From the NCBI GenBank assembly GCA_002422865.1, contig DITN01000050.1, forward strand, positions 1 to 13,717: 13,717 nt of DNA. Direction: 5' to 3'. Below are positions 1 to 7,407 of the stretch, piece after piece. A program made the position numbers and the translations under genes. Origin of the DNA: Bacteroidetes bacterium UBA6183 (lineage in GTDB: Bacteria > Bacteroidota > Bacteroidia > UKL13-3). Position 1 is the first letter of the stretch, and each line of letters opens with the position of its first letter. The notes under the pieces were generated by a model that was given only the letters and a program-made list of their open reading frames with translations, made no database searches and had not been told where the DNA came from.

Positions 1-1
1 T

Positions 2-1612
2 TCGCTTGATACCGGAACTTATGTGGCCATTTGGAGTGTGTACGATAATGGTAACGCAAATTGGTCGCCACAGATGCGCAATGCTTTTGCTAAGCTAGGT
101 TCTATAAAAGTAGCCAATGCCAATAACCCCAATGCTGCCTTTAGTATGGTGGGTATTGCAGGTGCTCCAATAGGTAGTATTGCCGAAGATACGTTAAGTT
201 TATTAACAGCCGATACCAATGCTATTGCCAATACGGTGCTTTATGGTAAATGGTTTACAGGTAACGGTACCAGTAGGATTATTGGACCGGCCATTAGTTG
301 GAAAAACATTGGGTTTAAATTTAGTGGTACCGAAAACGATGGTAATGACCATAACAAAGTAAGTGTTATAGGTGTAAACAATAGTGGCATTGATACTTTA
401 ATTATTGATAAGGCTATTAACGAACAAGACTTATCGTTTATTGATGCCTCAATCTATCCGTATTTAAAATTAAAGTTTAACTTATTTGATACCACATACC
501 GAACACCAGATCAAGTGTATTATTGGACCATAAGGTATACTCCTGCTCCGGAAGGTACAATTTCTGTGGCTGATGGATACAATTTTCATGCGGCAAATTT
601 AGATCAAGGGGATTCGCTTAGGTTGACTTTGGCATTTAAAAATGTATCTAAGATAGGGTTTGATAGTATTCCTGTTTATATGCGAATTCTGGACCAAAAC
701 AGGGTGCTTAAGTACTCAATACATAAAAACTTAGGACAACTTTTACCTGATGGTGTAGTGCGTTTTAGTGATGTGGTTTCCACCTATAACCTAAGTGGAC
801 AACATGCTTTAGAGGTTTATTTTAATGATGGTCCACAAAGCGAATTAACGAAAGTAAACAACTACTTATTTAAAAGTTTTGTAGTTAAAGGAGACAATAT
901 TAACCCACACATGGATGTTACTTTTGATGGCTACAGAATTGTAAATGGCGACTTTGTTTCTCCTACACCAACCATTAGAATAACATCAAAAGACGATAGT
1001 AAATTTAAATTGCAAACAGACACATCTTCCTTTGTTGTTTACTTGCAGAAGCCTTCAGATATTGATTTTGAAAAATTAAGTTTATCTTCTCCAGAATTAA
1101 GGTTTATTGCAGCCACTGATCAGCATAATAAAGCCGTATTAGAGTATAAGCCTACTTTAACAGAGGAAGGTATGTATACACTAAAAGTACTTAGTAAAGA
1201 CGCAAGTGGAAATATTGCCGGTAGTGATTTTTACGAAGTTGATTTTAACATGCAAAAAAAATCAACAATCACTAACTTTTTCCCTTACCCAAATCCGGCA
1301 ACCACCAATGTTAAATTTGTGTTTACATTAACTGGTGCTTCTCCTCCCGATCAGCTTTTAATTCGCATCATGACCATCAGTGGTAAGATTGTAAAAGAGA
1401 TTACAAAAGATGAATTTGGCCCGATTAAAATTGGACAAAATATGAGTGAATACAGTTGGGATGGAACAGATAACTATGGCGACCGTTTGGCAAATGGAGT
1501 GTATTTGTATCAGGTATTAACAAGAATTAATGGCAATACTGTAGAAAAGCGCCAAACTGCTGCCGATAACTTTTTTGTAGAAAACGTAGGTAAAATTTAC
1601 CTCATGAAATAG
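2..1612 (+). CDS. porU2: PorU2-like C25-family T9SS surface peptidase/sortase, C-terminal part (5' truncated)
   Basis: The frame is open from base 2 to the TAG at 1610-1612, giving 536 residues; the true start lies upstream of the window, so the catalytic Cys/His domain cannot be checked. Visible parts run in order. Residues about 180-300 look like a CARDB-type beta-sandwich (a stretch with DQGDSLRLTLAFKN, ending in an EVYFNDGP...VNNYLF pattern). Residues about 305-415 are the D-x-NPHMDVTFDGYRIVNGD segment with a following Ig-like fold. The last about 115 residues are a FlgD-type Ig domain with YPNP, EYSWDGTDNYGDRLANGVYLYQV and a terminal GKIYLMK. From memory of the family, this whole order and the L-A-N-G-V-Y-L-Y ending are typical of proteins annotated as putative T9SS sortase PorU2. 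PorU itself removes the C-terminal sorting domain of cargo and joins cargo to anionic LPS at the cell surface; whether this paralogue does so is inference. The stop overlaps the GTG of the next gene by one base, so it belongs to the glycan operon. Alternative: another C25 peptidase or gingipain-like surface protein. Confidence 0.75.
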   Translation, partial: SLDTGTYVAIWSVYDNGNANWSPQMRNAFAKLGSIKVANANNPNAAFSMVGIAGAPIGSIAEDTLSLLTADTNAIANTVLYGKWFTGNGTSRIIGPAISWKNIGFKFSGTENDGNDHNKVSVIGVNNSGIDTLIIDKAINEQDLSFIDASIYPYLKLKFNLFDTTYRTPDQVYYWTIRYTPAPEGTISVADGYNFHAANLDQGDSLRLTLAFKNVSKIGFDSIPVYMRILDQNRVLKYSIHKNLGQLLPDGVVRFSDVVSTYNLSGQHALEVYFNDGPQSELTKVNNYLFKSFVVKGDNINPHMDVTFDGYRIVNGDFVSPTPTIRITSKDDSKFKLQTDTSSFVVYLQKPSDIDFEKLSLSSPELRFIAATDQHNKAVLEYKPTLTEEGMYTLKVLSKDASGNIAGSDFYEVDFNMQKKSTITNFFPYPNPATTNVKFVFTLTGASPPDQLLIRIMTISGKIVKEITKDEFGPIKIGQNMSEYSWDGTDNYGDRLANGVYLYQVLTRINGNTVEKRQTAADNFFVENVGKIYLMK

Positions 1613-2595
1613 TGTCTGTTATCAAAACATTACAATACATATCGCATGGATCCTCTAAAACAGGTGGGTATCGCCACGAGTGGATGTTGGGTAATTATTT
1701 AGCGCAAACATTACATGTAACCTTTAAGGAGTATAGAGCTGCATTAAACTTTAAAGGGTTAACCGGTTTTTTGAGGTTATGGCGATACGCGTTTAAGCAT
1801 GCCAATGGAAACATCAACCTAACTGTGCAAAGAATGATTTTGCCGGTACTGCTAGCCGGTATTTTAAATAATAGAAAAACCATTGTGGTATTACATCATT
1901 ACGATAAAAGGGAACAAAATAGTTGGCTTTACCACCTGAATGTAAGTTTTTTAATACACCTGTTAAAGCTTAATCTAAATAAGTTAAAGGTGGTTGTGGT
2001 AGCCGATTATTGGAAAGATTGGCTTATAGATAAAGGGGTAAATGAATCGAGTATTTATGTTGTTCCTAATTTGTTTGATACTGAAGTTTATGCAATGGTA
2101 AAGCATTCAATTATTAAACGAAATCAAATATATTTAGGCCAATTTGGGGCTAAGCAACACCCATTGATATTTGAAATAGCAGAAGACTTAAAAGCAGCAG
2201 GCTATCATTGTTTTTTTAGCACAACATCCCCTGAAGGTACACACATAGCTGCAAATTATGAGGTAAAACACTTATCATTTGAAGCTTATTTAAAAGAATT
2301 GGCTGCAAGTTTATACACCGTTTGTTTAACATCTTTTAACGAAGGTTGGAATCGAACGGCCCATGAAAGTTTAATGCTAGGTACTCCTGTAATTGGCAAT
2401 AATGCTGGTGGTTTAGGGCAGTTGCTTAAGGAAGCCCATCAGCCCATTGTATCAACAAAAGAAGAAGTTATTGCACTAATTCTGCAAAAACAGAACATTC
2501 ACATCCCTGAGTCACTTTTTAAACAATATCATATCAATCAAATTTTGTATTATGCAAAGCCTTTAGTGGCATATTGCAGCAATGGCTTCAGTTAA
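1612..2595 (+). CDS. Glycosyltransferase, GT4-like (GT-B fold)
   Basis: This 327-residue protein probably transfers a sugar from a nucleotide-sugar donor to a growing lipid-linked glycan on the cytoplasmic side of the inner membrane. The N-terminus (LQYISHGSSKTGGYRHEWML) resembles the acceptor-domain start of GT4 enzymes with a glycine pair after the first strand. The C-terminal half has the donor-domain signature: VVPNLFD at about 151-156, then an E-x7-E pair at Glu244 and Glu252 within NEGWNRTAHESLMLGTPVIG, followed by NNAGGLGQLL. At 327 residues it is short for a GT4 enzyme (often 350-400). The start is GTG at 1612, sharing its first G with the upstream TAG stop; the next Met codon at 1684 would remove the conserved glycine-rich N-terminus, so GTG is preferred. 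It overlaps the flippase gene by 14 nt. Donor and acceptor cannot be read from sequence. Confidence 0.85.
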   Translation: MSVIKTLQYISHGSSKTGGYRHEWMLGNYLAQTLHVTFKEYRAALNFKGLTGFLRLWRYAFKHANGNINLTVQRMILPVLLAGILNNRKTIVVLHHYDKREQNSWLYHLNVSFLIHLLKLNLNKLKVVVVADYWKDWLIDKGVNESSIYVVPNLFDTEVYAMVKHSIIKRNQIYLGQFGAKQHPLIFEIAEDLKAAGYHCFFSTTSPEGTHIAANYEVKHLSFEAYLKELAASLYTVCLTSFNEGWNRTAHESLMLGTPVIGNNAGGLGQLLKEAHQPIVSTKEEVIALILQKQNIHIPESLFKQYHINQILYYAKPLVAYCSNGFS

Positions 2596-4015
2596 AAGAA
2601 ATTTTTTATTTAACATTTTACTAGTGGTAAGTAACATCGTTTTTCCGGTGTTGGTATTTCCTTATATTGCCCGTATACTTGGTCCTCAAGGGCTGGGTAA
2701 TGCACATTTTGCCTTGCAGTTTAGTAAGTATTTTGTAACCACAGCCTCTTTAGGAATTCCCATTTATGGCATGCGTGAGGTGGCTAAAGTGAAAAACAAA
2801 AAAGCCAAATTAAACAAGTTAGTAAGCGAATTATTGTTGTTAAATATTATTACCGCATTTATCAGCACTTTGGTATACATTATTGTGCTTTATAGCAGTG
2901 GTACACTGCAGCAAAACACAGATTTGTTTGCTATTGCCGCATTACAAGTATTGTTGGGTTTTTTGGCAATAGATTGGTTGTTTGCCGGACTAGAAGATTT
3001 TAAAATTATCACCATACGATCGCTGGTGATAAGGGTTATTACCGTTGTGTTTTTATTGTTGTTTGTTAAAACAGAAGGTGATGTGTTTCCGTATTTACTC
3101 ATTTCTATTTTAAGCATACTAAGTGGACATTTGTGGAATTTGTTTTACGCATTTACGAAAGTTACATTCAGTTTTAGTAACCTCAATTTATCACATCACT
3201 TAAAACCAATATTTATTATTTTTTTAATGAATGTATGCATTGCCATGTATACTATTTTTGATACGGTTTGGGTTGGTTTTTTAAGCACGGCTACTGCTGT
3301 AGGTATGTATATTTCAGCAGTTAAACTAAGTAAAATTGGTATTCCTATTGTATCGGCTTTGGGTACCGTTTTGTTACCTAGAAGTGCACGTACCTTTGCT
3401 GCTAATATTCAAAACCCTATTCACCTGCAAACTTCTTTTAATTTTATTGTAGACTTAGCCATACCCATAGGTGTAGGTATGTTTTTGTTGGCCCCTGAAT
3501 TACTGATGGTATTTTCGGGAGATGCATTTACAGATGCGCTAACAGCAATGCGTTTGTTAAGCTTTTTACCTTTATGTATCGGGCTTAGTAATTTGTTTGG
3601 CATGCAAATTTTATCGGCATCTGGTAACGATAAATTGGTGTTAAAAAGCGTGTTTATAGGTATGTTGGTTAACATTATTTTAAATGTGTTTTTGGTGCCA
3701 ACATTTGCGCATGATGGAGCTGCATTTTCAATTGTTGTAACCGAAGGTTTGGTTACGTTAATTACCTATTATTTTGCTTATCAAAAGTTTAGCATTAAAT
3801 TTAACCTAAGCCGTATGGTTAAAGATTTTTTATTGTGCTTAATTTTCGTTCCTATTGTGTGGGTTTGTAAAGTGATGTTTAATATTCCATCCCTCATCAT
3901 TATAACCAGCTTAACGTCTTGCGCCATGGTGTATCTTATAACGCAATATGCTGTTTTTAAAAACGAGTTTGTACAACAAGCCATTGTAACTGTTAAAAAC
4001 AAAATTTTAAAATGA
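2582..4015 (+). CDS. Wzx-type polysaccharide/oligosaccharide flippase (MOP superfamily)
   Basis: This 477-residue, very hydrophobic protein has about a dozen or more membrane-spanning stretches separated by short loops with Lys and Arg. The N-terminal pattern (NIVFPVLVFPYIARILGPQGLGNAHFA, then SLGIPIYGMREVAK) is characteristic of the RfbX/Wzx polysaccharide-export family: a first helix, the Y-I-A-R-I-L-G-P-G-L-G loop, and G-I-P-x-Y-G-x-R-E. Known members move undecaprenyl-pyrophosphate-linked oligosaccharide units from the cytoplasmic to the periplasmic face of the inner membrane. Length matches the family (about 410-500). The ATG at 2582 lies inside the end of the preceding glycosyltransferase gene (14 nt overlap), and its TGA overlaps the next ATG (ATGA, 4 nt). 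No Wzy-type polymerase is visible, so the repeat unit may be polymerised by a protein encoded elsewhere or may not be polymerised. Confidence 0.92.
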   Translation: MASVKRNFLFNILLVVSNIVFPVLVFPYIARILGPQGLGNAHFALQFSKYFVTTASLGIPIYGMREVAKVKNKKAKLNKLVSELLLLNIITAFISTLVYIIVLYSSGTLQQNTDLFAIAALQVLLGFLAIDWLFAGLEDFKIITIRSLVIRVITVVFLLLFVKTEGDVFPYLLISILSILSGHLWNLFYAFTKVTFSFSNLNLSHHLKPIFIIFLMNVCIAMYTIFDTVWVGFLSTATAVGMYISAVKLSKIGIPIVSALGTVLLPRSARTFAANIQNPIHLQTSFNFIVDLAIPIGVGMFLLAPELLMVFSGDAFTDALTAMRLLSFLPLCIGLSNLFGMQILSASGNDKLVLKSVFIGMLVNIILNVFLVPTFAHDGAAFSIVVTEGLVTLITYYFAYQKFSIKFNLSRMVKDFLLCLIFVPIVWVCKVMFNIPSLIIITSLTSCAMVYLITQYAVFKNEFVQQAIVTVKNKILK

Positions 4016-5124
4016 CCTACGATTACCTGATAGTTGGAGCCGGTTTATATGGAGCAACCTTTGCACACCAATTGCATAAGGCCGGTAAAACGTGTTTGGT
4101 AATTGATAAACGAAACCACATTGGAGGCAATACCTATTGTAAAGATATTGGAGGAATTCAGGTGCACCAATATGGCGCACATATTTTTCATACCAATGAT
4201 AAGCGCATTTGGGATTTTGTAAACAGTTTTGTGCCTTTCAAACCATTTGTTAATTCGCCCAAAGCAAAGTATTACCATGAGGTGTACAACATGCCTTTTA
4301 ACATGCATACGTTCGAGCAACTTTGGGGAGTTAAAACACCTGAAGATGCTCAACAAAAAATAGCTACAGAAACCGCTCCGTACAAAAGAATTAACCCGGC
4401 AAACCTTAAAGAGCAAGCATTAAGCATGGTGGGGCCAACCATTTTTGAAAAGCTGATAAAACATTATACCGAGAAACAATGGGGCAAACCTTGTGACGAA
4501 TTACCTGCATTTTTAATTAAACGTGTTCCTTTAAGATTTACATACGATAATAATTATTTTAACGATACCTACCAAGGTATTCCGGTTGGAGGATACAATA
4601 AACTTACCGAAGGATTGCTGAGTGGTGTTGATGTTAAATTAGGGGTTGATTTTTTAGCAGATCGTGCACATTGGTTAAGCATCACCAATAAGGTAATTTA
4701 CACCGGTAAAATTGATGCTTATTTTGAGTATTGCTTAGGCGAGTTGCAGTATCGTTCGTTAAGGTTTGAACACAAAGAAATGCATGGTGTTAAGGACTTT
4801 CAGGGTAATGCTGTATATAATTACACCTCACCTGATATACCTTATACCAGGGTAGTAGAGCACAAACATTTTGAGTGGAAGGAATTAGAACACACTGTTG
4901 TTTCATATGAGTATCCTCAACAATACCAAAGAGGTGGAGAGGCGTATTATCCCGTAAACGATGAGATTAATAATGCCTTATACAATCAATACAAAAGGTT
5001 GGCAGATAAAGAAAATCAGGTGCTTTTTGGTGGCAGATTAGCGGAATATAAATATTACGATATGCATCAGGTTGTTGCTGCAGCATTGCATCAATCACAA
5101 AAAATAATAAGCCATGAGCAATAA
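4012..5124 (+). CDS. glf: UDP-galactopyranose mutase
   Basis: This 370-residue flavoenzyme interconverts UDP-galactopyranose and UDP-galactofuranose in the cytoplasm, supplying galactofuranose (Galf) for surface glycans. The FAD-binding Rossmann motif is at Gly9-x-Gly11-x-x-Gly14, followed by Asp32 at the end of the second strand and the family motif HIGGNTY (36-42). The region QYGAHIFHTND (53-63) is the second dinucleotide/substrate signature. Trp157 in EKQWGKP and Arg171 in IKRVPLR match the substrate-binding Trp and catalytic Arg region of bacterial Glf, by family knowledge. GGYNKL (193-198), EAYYPV (310-315) and GGRLAEYKYYDM (340-351) complete the expected set. Length is that of prokaryotic Glf (about 365-385), and nothing appears to be missing. 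The start overlaps the flippase stop as ATGA, and the 3' end overlaps the next gene by 11 nt. Its presence indicates that at least one operon glycosyltransferase probably uses UDP-Galf. Confidence 0.97.
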   Translation: MTYDYLIVGAGLYGATFAHQLHKAGKTCLVIDKRNHIGGNTYCKDIGGIQVHQYGAHIFHTNDKRIWDFVNSFVPFKPFVNSPKAKYYHEVYNMPFNMHTFEQLWGVKTPEDAQQKIATETAPYKRINPANLKEQALSMVGPTIFEKLIKHYTEKQWGKPCDELPAFLIKRVPLRFTYDNNYFNDTYQGIPVGGYNKLTEGLLSGVDVKLGVDFLADRAHWLSITNKVIYTGKIDAYFEYCLGELQYRSLRFEHKEMHGVKDFQGNAVYNYTSPDIPYTRVVEHKHFEWKELEHTVVSYEYPQQYQRGGEAYYPVNDEINNALYNQYKRLADKENQVLFGGRLAEYKYYDMHQVVAAALHQSQKIISHEQ

Positions 5125-6265
5125 GCGTGTATTAATATACTGTCCTGTTTTTTTGCCCGAAACCAGTGGCTACACGCACGCATTTAAGCAGTTAATTACC
5201 AATTTACTTCAAAGTGGTTTAATGGTTGATGTGCTCACACCGCAGTTGCTAAAGGTGAATGAAACAGAAACCTTCGTTCACCAAAATCTAAAGGTATTTA
5301 GATATAAACCAACTTTAAAAATATGGGGTTTGGGTTTGTTTTATGAGTTTTACAAACAAGCTCGTTTCATGCATAAGCTCAATAAACAGCATTCGTATCA
5401 ACTTATTTTTATTGAAACAGGAGACGTACCTCTGTTGGCATTTTTTCTATCAAATGTTATCCTTAAAAAAACAGCCGTTCGTTTTCATTCCACAAGTGAT
5501 ACCGAATATTTACAGGTAGGTAACCATAAAAAATATAAATTACGTAGGTGGTTTTGGCGCTACTTATCAGGTAAAAAAACAAAGTTTGTTTGTGCTACAA
5601 ATCAGTATCATTTAGATTATGCGATTAATAAAGTTTTGCACCAACCAAGCATAAAAAACAAACAAGTTATAACTAATACAGTTGATGCCAAGGTTGTTGA
5701 TTTTAGTAAAAAACACTCACGTTTAACCTTTGTTATGCTCGGGCGTATGGATGAGGAAGGATACAAACAAAAAGGCTTTGACGTGTTATTAAAAGCTTTG
5801 GCAAAGGTTAAGGATAATATGGTTGCTGCAGATGCCCAATTGGTAATAATAGGAGAGGGCAGTAAGTTTTCATATTTTAAATCATCAATCAAGCCATATC
5901 CATTTGTAAAACTTAAACCCAAGTTACCGCATCATTTATTGTTGGATTTGCTTCAACAATCTAACGTGGTATTGCTTCCATCTTTATACGAGGGGGTTTC
6001 TATGTTTGCATTAGAGGCTTTGGCCAATGGCAATGCTGTAATTTTTTCTAAAACTGGTGGCTTGATAGAAATGGTTGATGGCAATGGATTATTAGTTGAA
6101 CCCGGAAATGCAGAACAACTTGCCGCATGTATACAACAAATGATTACATACAAAAATATCCGGACATTACAGGAACAATCTGTACATATTGCTCAAAACC
6201 GTTTTAGTAAGGAACTACAACTACAGCAGTTTATGCGCTTAATGAAGGAGGTTGATGTATGTTAA
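5114..6265 (+). CDS. Glycosyltransferase family 4 protein
   Basis: This 383-residue GT-B fold enzyme is a probable retaining glycosyltransferase for the surface glycan, acting at the cytoplasmic membrane face. The N-terminal acceptor domain begins KRVLIYCPVFLPETSGY, a typical first strand and glycine loop. The C-terminal donor domain starts near 203 (RLTFVMLGRMDEEGYKQKGFDVLLKA) and continues through VIIGEGS (244-250). The E-x7-E motif is at Glu293 and Glu301 (LYEGVSMFALEALANG), followed by FSKTGGLIEMV and GLLVEPGNAEQLA. All elements expected of Pfam Glycos_transf_1 are visible and the length is normal. The ATG at 5114 lies 11 nt inside the glf end, and the 3' end overlaps the next gene by 7 nt. 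The donor sugar is not readable; UDP-Galf or another hexose are both possible. Confidence 0.93.
   Translation: MSNKRVLIYCPVFLPETSGYTHAFKQLITNLLQSGLMVDVLTPQLLKVNETETFVHQNLKVFRYKPTLKIWGLGLFYEFYKQARFMHKLNKQHSYQLIFIETGDVPLLAFFLSNVILKKTAVRFHSTSDTEYLQVGNHKKYKLRRWFWRYLSGKKTKFVCATNQYHLDYAINKVLHQPSIKNKQVITNTVDAKVVDFSKKHSRLTFVMLGRMDEEGYKQKGFDVLLKALAKVKDNMVAADAQLVIIGEGSKFSYFKSSIKPYPFVKLKPKLPHHLLLDLLQQSNVVLLPSLYEGVSMFALEALANGNAVIFSKTGGLIEMVDGNGLLVEPGNAEQLAACIQQMITYKNIRTLQEQSVHIAQNRFSKELQLQQFMRLMKEVDVC
6245..6251 (+). promoter_or_regulatory. Strong Shine-Dalgarno before the GT2 gene
   Basis: AAGGAGG sits 7 nt upstream of the ATG at 6259, inside the last codons of the preceding glycosyltransferase gene. 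It decides the start of the GT2 gene. The nearby ATG at 6255 is in another frame. Other leaders in the window are A/T-rich without such a motif. Confidence 0.6.
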
Positions 6266-7248
6266 ACACCCAACAACCATTAGTTTCTGTATTAATGCCT
6301 GTACATAATGCGGCCAATTATTTAAACGAAGCTATTAAAAGTATCTTGCATCAAACCTACACTAACTTTGAATTTATTATTGTTAACGATGGAAGCACTG
6401 ATAGCAGTGAGCAGATTATAAAAAGTATAAAAGATGAAAGAATTAAGTACCATTTTTTAAAAGAACAACAAGGCATTGTTGCTGCTTTAAATTTTGGACT
6501 TGGTTTAGCTCAAGGCGATTTTATTGCACGCATGGATGCAGATGACATTAGTTTAAAACATCGATTGGAAAAACAAGTTGCCATGATGTTAAACAACCCG
6601 GAAATTGGCATTTTGGGTACACAATACATTGGCATAAATGGCCGTAGCAGGGCGTTGCCTATTTTACATGATGATATCGTTTGGCACACACTTAATGCAT
6701 CTTCATTTGTACATCCAAGTGTTATGTTTAGGGGTGATTTTGTAAGAAAATACAAAATAACTTATACTTCTACTTTTCAGTTTGCAGAAGATTTAGCCAT
6801 GTGGGTGGAGTGTTTTTCGAAAACCCGTTTGGCTAACTTAAACGAACCTCTTATTAAATACAGATACCATAACGGTACGCACAAAAAGAACCTTGAAACT
6901 GTAGCATTATTAAACACAGAAATAAAACAGGAGCTTATCAAACAGCTTTTACCCACTCTTAGTTTATTGCAACGACTAACCTTGGCAAATTATTTAAATC
7001 GCCACGTTAAACAAGCATACAGTATTAATTGGTTTAAACAGTTACTTGTTTTTTTTGATGAAGTGTTGCTTGCCTCAGGAAACGAAACGAGGTTGAAGCA
7101 GGAATTAAACAAGTGTGTTTGGTTTCACCTTACGGCTTGTCCTAAATTGTATTTTAAACTACAACCGGAGTTGGGTTCTAGAAAATGGATTAAACTAGGT
7201 GTAGCTAAAACGATTTGGTTAGTGGTGAAAAATTTAAAAATAAATTAA
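6259..7248 (+). CDS. Glycosyltransferase family 2 protein (GT-A fold)
   Basis: This 329-residue inverting-type glycosyltransferase probably adds one sugar of the surface glycan. The N-terminal GT-A domain shows VSVLMPVHNAANYLNEAI (9-26), the nucleotide-binding VNDGSTD with Asp44 (42-48), the metal-binding MDADD (92-96), and a catalytic-base candidate in AEDLAMW (Glu177, Asp178). The C-terminal about 120 residues are rich in Lys and aromatic residues and may bind the membrane or acceptor. The start at 6259 is supported by a strong AAGGAGG Shine-Dalgarno at 6245-6251, 7 nt before the ATG. This is unusual for Bacteroidota, where such sites are rare. It lies within the coding end of the previous gene, so its bases are also constrained by codons (KEV). 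This is the last gene of the operon; a hairpin begins 6 nt after the stop. Confidence 0.93.
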   Translation: MLNTQQPLVSVLMPVHNAANYLNEAIKSILHQTYTNFEFIIVNDGSTDSSEQIIKSIKDERIKYHFLKEQQGIVAALNFGLGLAQGDFIARMDADDISLKHRLEKQVAMMLNNPEIGILGTQYIGINGRSRALPILHDDIVWHTLNASSFVHPSVMFRGDFVRKYKITYTSTFQFAEDLAMWVECFSKTRLANLNEPLIKYRYHNGTHKKNLETVALLNTEIKQELIKQLLPTLSLLQRLTLANYLNRHVKQAYSINWFKQLLVFFDEVLLASGNETRLKQELNKCVWFHLTACPKLYFKLQPELGSRKWIKLGVAKTIWLVVKNLKIN

Positions 7249-7254
7249 ACAAAA

Positions 7255-7281
7255 AACGGCCTCCTTTTGAGGGAGACCGTT
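7255..7281. terminator. Hairpin terminator between convergent genes, best on the minus strand
   Basis: AACGG-C-CTCC pairs with GGAG-A-CCGTT around a short TTTTGAG loop, leaving one C/A mismatch in the stem. Read on the plus strand it ends the glycan operon, but the following bases are AAACAATAG before a T run. Read on the minus strand the hairpin is followed directly by TTTTTTGTTT, a good U-tract, so it would also stop readthrough from the response-regulator gene. It is probably bidirectional. Confidence 0.7.
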
Positions 7282-7404
7282 AAACAATAGTTTTTAACCT
7301 TTTAAAAACTAGATGATTGAAAACTCTAAATCAAAAATAGGCCCGAAACACATTAGATTTTTAATATGACAAATAAGTGTGCTTAAATGTATTTTTTATT
7401 ACAT
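7282..7404. other. Convergent intergenic spacer
   Basis: This is the spacer between the ends of the glycan operon and the response-regulator gene. It holds a weak AT hairpin (AGTTTTT at 7289-7295 with AAAAACT at 7304-7310) that could strengthen plus-strand termination. I see no gene in it. Confidence 0.5.
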
Positions 7405-7407
7405 TTA
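7384..7407 (-). repeat. Inverted repeat enclosing the response-regulator stop codon
   Basis: TAAATGTA (7384-7391) and TACATTTA (7400-7407) form a perfect 8-bp AT-rich stem with an 8-nt loop. The response-regulator stop codon is the first triplet of the stem on the minus strand. No U-tract follows directly, so it may be an mRNA 3' end stabiliser rather than a terminator. Confidence 0.45.

Noticed and set aside
4045..4416. Minus-strand 123-codon frame
   Set aside because: It is antisense to glf, whose FAD and substrate motifs lie in the plus frame.
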